Notes under the pieces: generated by a model
Databases searched by the model: none
What the model was told of the DNA's origin: nothing
What the model saw: the letters and a program-made list of their open reading frames with translations, nothing else
Shown here: in pieces, positions 57,059 through 64,000 of the stretch
How the letters are laid out: every line of letters starts with the position of its first letter
How positions within the stretch are numbered: the stretch's first letter is position 1
Program-made: the position numbers and the translations under genes
Origin: Cristatella mucedo
Lineage: Eukaryota; Bryozoa; Phylactolaemata; Cristatellidae
Direction of reading: 5' to 3'
Length of the DNA stretch: 64,000 bases
Assembly: GCA_009760855.2 (NCBI GenBank)
Contig: WPIO01000002.1
Coordinates: forward strand, 14,006,001-14,070,000

Positions 57059-57784
57059 CTGAAGCCACTCACGATGCACAAATGTGCCCGAACGTATTGA
57101 ACGTGAGTTTTGGTTCTGCACTATCCTTCATCAAGAACAGCTGGATGCACAACACGGCCTTGCAATCGGCATGAACCGAGAAAAGAATTGACACTGTCTT
57201 TTAGCCTATAGCTGTTTTCATAAAACAAGTGACTCTGTCATCTTAAGGTATGTTCCTGGCGATGGATCATGACCGCAGAAGTTTCTGCATGCTTCTGTAG
57301 CAGACAACGCACTTGCTTCATACATGAACATATCCCTGAATCTGAAGATAGAAAAGTGTATGCACACTTTAATACAATGCCACTCCGATGGGCAGATAAT
57401 AGCATCCAACAATAGATCCAACATCCTTTCAATTTTCATGATGTTTAATAAACAATAACTTTTTCAGTTATACATACGAGTAAACTGATGCCTTAAGTAT
57501 TCTAAAATGTTGTGGATAGATAAGGCAATCATTTAGGATAGTGTCATTGATATATTGGTTAAGCCAATGATCGTTAATGTCATGGAAAACTTGAATGGCA
57601 GTCGACTTGTCCAAGCAGCAAGAAAATGCGAAACAGGAATGAGCACCGAACATTGGATGTAGTGGGCATATAGCGAGACCCCACAAACGGCGTCTCTGAT
57701 TCTTCGTATTTATTTTGGAATCTTGACCATCTATTTTTTGAGGAAGCCAACACGTGCAAGGGGAGGGAGGGAGGGACGAGCTCA

Positions 57785-58042
57785 ATCATGCTCGAAAAAC
57801 AAACAAAATGAATAACATGGTTAGGGGTGACATGCACAGGGTCAGCATGCAAATGTGGTTAGTGGCAGCATGCACAGTGTCAGCACGCATAAGCACATCA
57901 AGGTCGAATCACAGGGACCCACTAAATGCTGCCCTAAATAGGTGTGTTTTTAAGTTCCTTTTAAATGTAGTCAGGTCAGGGGATGTTCTGACGCAGGTCG
58001 GAAGGGAGTTCCAGGCTTTGGGAGCATACGAACTAAATGCAC
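57785..58042 (-). mobile_element. L2 (family A) 3' UTR segment without tail
   Basis: The minus strand encodes FQAWNSLP (complement near 58010) through THLFR, followed by the 3' UTR. It stops before the end block and microsatellite. Nearly identical to the matching part of 26408-26737. Confidence 0.85.
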
Positions 58043-58177
58043 GGGTTTCTAAACACACCAGGTTTCTTTTTGGTAGAAAGGCATTAACGTTTATGCCTTG
58101 CTACTTTGAAGCTGGAAAGCTATGCTTCGTTCATACACATCTTCTACTCTTATAGATTTACGGCTAGCCCCAGGCAT

Positions 58178-58179
<2 letters not shown>

Positions 58180-58214
<35 letters not shown>
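58180..58214. repeat. (TC)n microsatellite
   Basis: About 17 TC units ending in CCCCTC. Confidence 0.95.
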
Positions 58215-58216
<2 letters not shown>

Positions 58217-58548
58217 CCTCTCGGGTTCGTGCTCTAGGTTCACTAAGATAGGACACACTTATGTGATCCCCAAGGATTCGATGCAACACGAGCTCGTACT
58301 CGCAAACATAGGCACAATCATGTGCAGCAGCTACGTTAATGTCTTGGACCTATGAACGAAGAGCAAGTGATTGCTAAGTGGGAGTTGCAATAGCACTAGT
58401 CAAGGCCTGAGCACTCGGTCGTCAATCAGCGATCCCAGGCATTTATCCAAGACAGAACAAGAAACAGTTGCTGAATTACGTAGACAAGCAAGCAATATAC
58501 GATGAGAACAAAGCAATGGCAACGCCTTCCTTAGCACTATATGCTTAC

Positions 58549-58619
58549 TTTCGGCCAGCGGCAGCAATGCCACCATCGCCAGCTCCAAGTAGAGTTTCTA
58601 AAACGTTTGCTGCAACGAC
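58549..58619 (-). CDS. Candidate 71-base minus-strand exon, unidentified
   Basis: Bounded by a good acceptor (TTGTTGTTTCAG) and donor (AAA then GTAAGC), it encodes VVAANVLETLLGAGDGGIAA and then AGRK in an open frame. Short size and lack of a recognised family keep this tentative. Confidence 0.25.
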
Positions 58620-58995
58620 CTGAAACAACAAATTATAAGTGCTTACCGACCTTTCTAATTCTCAGCAGCTACACATACCAACTTCAAGTCGAGCAAGAGC
58701 AGGAATATTGAAGAAGCTTTATCTACATATGCAGCAACGTCTCCACGTTAAGCAAACGAATTGGTCTAAGCATGCCTTTCGATTGGGGGGGGGGTGGGTG
58801 GTCTACAAAGTACATTGACTCGGAAACTGCACATCTCAAGGGGTTTCTTACAAAGCACTCAAATGAAGCAGTGACTATGGCGATCCACAAAAAAACACCT
58901 CTACTTTGGCTCCCAGGTTCCCGAACACTTGAGAAATCTGAGGTGATCGTTTATGAGGCAACTGCAGCCATGTATCACATCTCCTATTCAGACTA
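58620..58995. other. No feature recognised
   Basis: A G run lies at about 58784-58793; the plus frame at 58772-58996 has no support. Confidence 0.3.
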
Positions 58996-61490
58996 AGTAA
59001 TGTAATCTATCTGTCTGTAACTCCACAAAGTCACAAAGACTATGTGGGTGTTGCACAGGAGAGTTTTGTATAGCACACTCACAGACTAAGCGGCTTTCGG
59101 TAGCCAACAGACTTCATCTCACGCAACAAAGAGAAAGTGGGAAGCATAGCAGAGTCAGAAGAGCAGTTGAGGTAGTGAGTAGCATGGAAGTAGCAACTCA
59201 TGACCGCAGGAAAGGATGAGCCATAGTCGGCAGCAGGAGAGTTGTCGTTGCATAAGAATCGTGGAAGGGAGTTCCACAGTCTAGGACCTGCAGAGCTAAG
59301 GCTTCTGTCGCCAACGGTCTTTAAGCAGACGAATGGAACAGCTAATGTATTGTCCATACAGGACCTGAGGGTGCAAACAGGCTGAAACCGGTGCAGCAGT
59401 TCAGCTAGGTATGGACGAGCCGTGGTGGGCCTTGTGGGTCAGCATAAACACTTTGCTCTGTATCCGTTGATCAACTGGCAGCCATCCTAGCTCTTTTAGC
59501 AAAGGAGACACGCGGTCAAACTTCTGGGACTTGAAAACTAGCCTTGCAGCCATATTCATAGCCAGCTGCAGTGGCCTAGTTGCTTTTTTGGTAGCCCAGC
59601 CGAAAGGGAATTACAATAATCAAGCCGAGACAGAACTAAGGAGCTAGTTAAACCTTTTTTGCAAGCCACTTCGAAAGACAGCTCCTAATCTAAATAAGGA
59701 TCGGAAGTGATGGCTAGCTGTAGAAGCAGTCTTTTGAATGAAGCCTTTACAATTTAGGCAGCTGTCGAAAACACTTAAATGTCGAGCACGTGGTGATGGT
59801 CGCACAACAGCATCGACTATTAGAAGAGCAAAACCTTTTAATCCAGCCACACGCTTAGGGTGTCCTGTGAGCAGCAGTTCGGTTTTATCGTCATTTAGTT
59901 TCAAGAAGTTTTCCGACATTCAGTATCGCATGTGGGCAAGGCAAGCATTCAGTTTATCAGTTGCTGCAGCAGATTCCGACGGTTTGAATGACAAATACAG
60001 CGTATGTAGAGTATCGTCAGTATGAAAGTGATATTTGCAATATTCCATGGGCCTTAATTTGTTTTTCCCCCCCAGAGGTTGAGTATAAACGGAGGACATC
60101 AAAGGACCGAGGACGTGGACCCTTGAGGGACTCCACAGGTGACCCGTCTCGTGTGTGAGACCTGACTCGTACACGATACAGATTGAACACGATCACACAA
60201 GTACGATTTAAACCCACACTAATGCCTCATCTGCGAGACCGATCGTTGTTCTCAATCGTTCAAGTAGTACACCGAGATCAATGGTGTCGAAGGCAGCTGA
60301 TATTGGTCAAGCAAAGTTAGGGCGGTGACATTTGTGTCATCGTTGCCACATAGAATGCCATCGTTAACACGGAGGAGAGCAGTTTCAGTGGAGCGCTCCC
60401 TCTTGAACCCCGATTGAATGTTTCTGACATTTCATTCTTTTCAATATATGCAACCAGCTGCTTAGCGACAATTTTCCCAAGAATCTGATAAAAAAGGAAG
60501 AAGGGAAACTGGGCAATAGTTTGCAAGGACCTCTTTATCTAATCCAGACCTTTTAAGTATCGGTCTAATGATTGGCGATTTGAAGGACCTCGGTGTGACC
60601 CCCTATTTCCAAAGAAGCATTAAAAATCTCGGTCATGGCAGGGCTAAGTTCGTCTGCCAGTGAAGACCGCAGAGATGATGGTATAGGGTCTCCAGGAGAC
60701 AAGTCCTTTTTACTAGAACTTATTAAGTTAGACACATCGCATGCAGAAACCTCGGAAAATCTTTTACGAAGGTCACAGGTTGTGATTCTGCAATTGCTTT
60801 ACTCTGAGGAGGCTTTATGGAGGCACGAATGTGCACAATTTTTTCCGTAAAGGCTGAAAACTTTTCGGCTGAGCCCTTAATATCTGGGGAGTCAGACCTC
60901 TCAGCATTGGCCAGTAAATTGTTTACCGTCTTATAAATCTGTTTTGGGTCTGACCGGCAGAACTTCAGTTTTCGAGTGAAAAAAGAAGCCCTGGCTTTTT
61001 TAAGCTTCTGGGTGTAACCTTGAAGGACTGTGTACATGGATAGAGTGAGCAGGAGCATGTTTGTCAAGAGCACCTTTAAGTGTCATGTTCACTGCACCAG
61101 TGAGGGTATCGAGGCTGTCGGTCGAGTCTGGGTGCAGATCAAGAAGAATGCATCACAAACAGATTAAGAAAATTTGTCTATGTCAATGCTTTTTAAGTTG
61201 CGTCACTGGACAAGTTCGACATTACCCTGTACGTACAAGGGAGCAGGAACAGTAAACGAGACCGAACAATGATCTGAGAGGGTCAGCGGGCACATCACAA
61301 GGTCAGTGGGGCACCAACGTGGGTGGTATGATTAACGTGTTGGACCAAACCAAAAGGACACCACTATGCATTCCTGACATTTGCCACATCCAAACTGATT
61401 GCTTTAGTGAAAGAAACAGACAGCAATAAACTCCAATCAAGTTGCAGAACACTTTGCAAATCCTATTTGACTTGCTGTATGACACACAAG
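58996..61490 (-). mobile_element. L2-type retrotransposon copy (family B), longest in window
   Basis: Read leftwards: C-terminal endonuclease remnants (GLVQHVNHTTHVGAP near 61330, LTLSDHCSV near 61270), a linker (KKARASFFTRKLKF; IYKTVNNLLANAERSDSP), RT remnants with the catalytic box changed to HTDDT (60020), [28 protein letters not shown]-type sequence as GPRLWNSLPRFL, and a UTR ending GTAACTCCACAAAGTC with an AATGTAAT tail. Many frameshifts and stops are present, so it is inactive. The first part of the endonuclease is missing. Confidence 0.88.
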
Positions 61491-62813
61491 AGGCACAGGC
61501 AGTAATATACAGAAATCAAAATCGATGATTACTCAATAAAAAACTATCGCAATGAATTTGCAATGTGAGATGATTCGCGAAGGCTAGAAAAGTGCAGCCG
61601 TGGAAGCACTTCAGTCGGGCTCCAAAGACTCTAAGGTTAAGCATAGATAACATGAGTATAAGTATAGGTAGCATAGGGTAGTATAAGTATAGGCTGCAGC
61701 ACCCAGCTCGACAAGCGTGCACATCTCCAGCTTCGTCCAGGACGCTTGCTGCATGTTTGCAACTGACTTACATCCGACCATACATGACTGTAAGTGGACG
61801 CAGCCTGTCGATCATCACCAAAGATGGAGATCATGGAGCAAGGGTGGTTATCGAGTTCGCTGAGCGGCAGAGGCACATATTGTGGCCACAGTCTTTTCAT
61901 AGCTGCGTTCCAATGAGTGTTACTACAAAAAACCGAGTGAAAAATCCATGCAGGTCTAGAAATAGCCAGTCACAAAAGGAATACATTGCCTGAGATGACT
62001 ACTCACAGGCGCTACCCCAAAGGCCACTGTGTCCCTCAGCATAACAAATGCTACTTGGCATGCTATATTAAACAAAATGCACAGATCACGACACACGACA
62101 CTAACCATTTAATCTGTTCAAAACAGCCATTATGATCCATAAGGATGTCATAACATGCATAGGATGGGCTTCAAGCTAATATGGAATGAAAGCCTTGGCC
62201 ATGCTGTTCAGTGGCCACCGTGGCCCAGCTCCAGTACGAGCCAATGAAAGAGAACCCGTGTAGCACCGAATGACCTAATGGGTTCCAGGTAGCTTGACAA
62301 CAACTAAAGCAATTGTCATGTTGACGGTAACAAATACACAGGGACTAGAACACAAACTCACAGGGCAGACAGACAAGAGCAACAACATGAAAACCGATAA
62401 TAGGAGCCACCACACATGCTCACAGAACAGAAAACCTACATATTCGCAGAGGCAGGAGACTGTGCATAAGTAAATGAGAATTACTAGCAGCACCTCTGGA
62501 GATTATCAGGAGTATTCTTCGAGGGCCCATTTTAAAATCCCATGAGGGCATGAAGTAGAATGAAGAGATAGGAAAAAATATGCAAAGGGGGAGGGGGCAA
62601 AACTCAGCCGATAGTGGGATAGACAGCACTGGAAGCCATTCAGCACAGCCACAAAGACCTTGCAGGAACATATATGAGATCGACTCTGTCTAAAAGTATT
62701 GTGCAGCAGTTGCATGGCAACATTCTGAGCTACCGTGAAAGCGTTTACGACTACTCACAGGCTACCTGCCTAATAGCTAAATAGTTTAAAACTAATCACA
62801 CCAGCTACAATAC
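61491..62813. other. Downstream region, one candidate minus-strand exon
   Basis: Minus 61901-61774 has an acceptor-like end (GGAACGCAG), an open frame reading LWPQYVPLPLSELDNHPC and SIFGDDRQAASTYSHVW, and a strong GTAAGT donor. The plus strand of the same stretch is also open, so neither is secure. No other feature is seen. Confidence 0.25.
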
Positions 62814-62971
<158 letters not shown>

Positions 62972-63369
62972 AATGATGGAGGTGGCTCCAAATCCAAAAC
63001 GGTGCTTACACTTAAGTAGTATGAATTAAAAGCACATAAGCAGATTCGGCTGAACAAACATTACATATTTATTTAGCACACCATGGAGTAAGAGGCTGAG
63101 AGAGGAAGGAGAGACTGAGAAAAGGCTCTGCTCACCGGAGGCATGAGTTACACATTTACCTATTGATGCCAGAGGTGGGAGACCTAAGTAAAATGTCTAA
63201 GTGAAAGTCCGAGCTGTATTCACTTATACTGATAGCCGATGAAATATCAGTATACAAAAATGAGAATTGTGACGTAACTTGTCAAACACATACCAAACGG
63301 TCACCATATCAAATAATTTTATGAGAAGATAGCCACACAAACCAGCACGGCGAATCACCGCCAAGACAG

Positions 63370-63510
63370 TATTCACAGGGTCTTTAGCCTAGAGGTATGG
63401 TGGTTACTTTTCACGACTAGGGTCCTTGGCCAGAGTCACAGAACAGACAATCTCTTATAGTCAGCTGCAAGGAGGATGATAGCTGCTAAAGCTCTCTTAT
63501 CGATACATAA
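63370..63510 (+). mobile_element. SINE (family 2), decayed
   Basis: CCTAGAGGTATGGTGGTTAC (A-box region), CTTTTCACGACTAGGGTCC and CAATCTCTTATAGTCAGCTG match family 2 in order, with the B box lost. Confidence 0.5.
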
Positions 63511-63547
63511 CGCAAGCTGTTCATTAAGCCCCCCGCCCCGATCAGTA

Positions 63548-63790
63548 CTTTGTTCTGGGTCTTGGCCCAGGGGTAAGGTGCTTGCACCTCCTGACCCAGA
63601 TCGTGGATTCAAGTCCTGAAGTAGGCAATCCCTTACTGCTTGCTGCATGTGGAATGTGAAAGTCGATTAGGCTACAGAATATGTATATATATACCACTAA
63701 TCATTTGGTTATACTTTCTTTACAGCATCTGTAAAGTGCCTAGAAAGAAGAGATTCAGTTCTCCGTGGGTGCTATACAAATGCAATATTC
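63548..63790 (+). mobile_element. Composite SINE: family 2 body with L2-type end
   Basis: Head GTCTTGGCCCAGGGGTAAGG with B box GGATTCAAGTCC (63604-63615), family 2 body GGCAATCCCTTACTGC, then a separate 3' part CTTTACAGCATCTGTAAAG, GTGCCTAGAAAGAAGAGATT and GCTATACAAATGC of the L2 type. It may be one chimeric element or two adjacent insertions. Confidence 0.6.
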
Positions 63791-64000
63791 TGATTAGTAT
63801 CCTTGTTCTGCTACATAGATGAAGGTATTGAGTCAGCTGAAATTTCCTTTGATTCCTCTGCATAGCTACGACTGCAAAATCTCAATGAGCAAGATGAAAA
63901 GGATGCTCGATGATGACGACACCTGCTGCTGTTCTCATCCACGAGTCTGAATCTAGAGGTGAATCGCTGCTGTCTTTGCATTTTGACCCTACTACCTAAA
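63791..64000. other. Right edge, no feature recognised
   Basis: No gene or repeat is identified. Confidence 0.3.

Overview
The window is eukaryotic, most likely from an invertebrate animal. It holds one large spliced host gene embedded in dense transposable-element debris. Supporting signs are GT-AG introns, CR1/L2-type non-LTR retrotransposons ending in TTA/ATT microsatellites, tRNA-derived SINEs, long dinucleotide microsatellites and a Polinton/Maverick-type element. The species cannot be fixed from the sequence alone.

Bases 1 to about 9540 are visibly AT-rich and form the right part of a decayed Polinton/Maverick-like (adintovirus-like) DNA element cut by the left edge of the window. Recognisable in it are an adenain-like cysteine protease, a phospholipase-A2-like virion protein, a hydrophobic virion-like protein, a plus-strand protein with phage tail-fibre-like repeats, an acidic protein, and a truncated protein-primed family B DNA polymerase on the minus strand. 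Nearly every gene is broken by frameshifts and by TAA, TAG and TGA stops. Integrase, packaging ATPase and major capsid genes are not in the window.

Bases 9.5-14.7 kb are a GC-richer mosaic. It has a (TC)n tract, pieces of a Gypsy-type LTR retrotransposon (LTR/leader and gag start plus the second half of the integrase on the minus strand, the first half of the integrase on the plus strand), a nested L2 copy and a pair of diverged direct repeats of unknown class.

Bases 14889-49619 (plus strand) carry a complete TM9SF2-type nonaspanin gene. I assembled it as 17 exons from splice sites, reading phase and family similarity: 667 codons, every junction in phase, a signal peptide at the N terminus and a KVD COPI-type tail at the C terminus. 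Its introns contain many L2 fragments of at least two families, SINEs of at least two families, two copies of an unclassified 450-bp repeat, (TG)n tracts and an antisense decayed coding stretch.

Bases 49620-64000 lie downstream of the gene. They contain SINEs, a long L2 copy retaining endonuclease and reverse-transcriptase remnants (58996-61490, minus), a 230-bp (GA)n tract, a hairpin joined to (TA)n/(TC)n, and three weak minus-strand exon candidates of unknown identity. No CRISPR array, rRNA, genuine tRNA gene or bacterial operon was seen.
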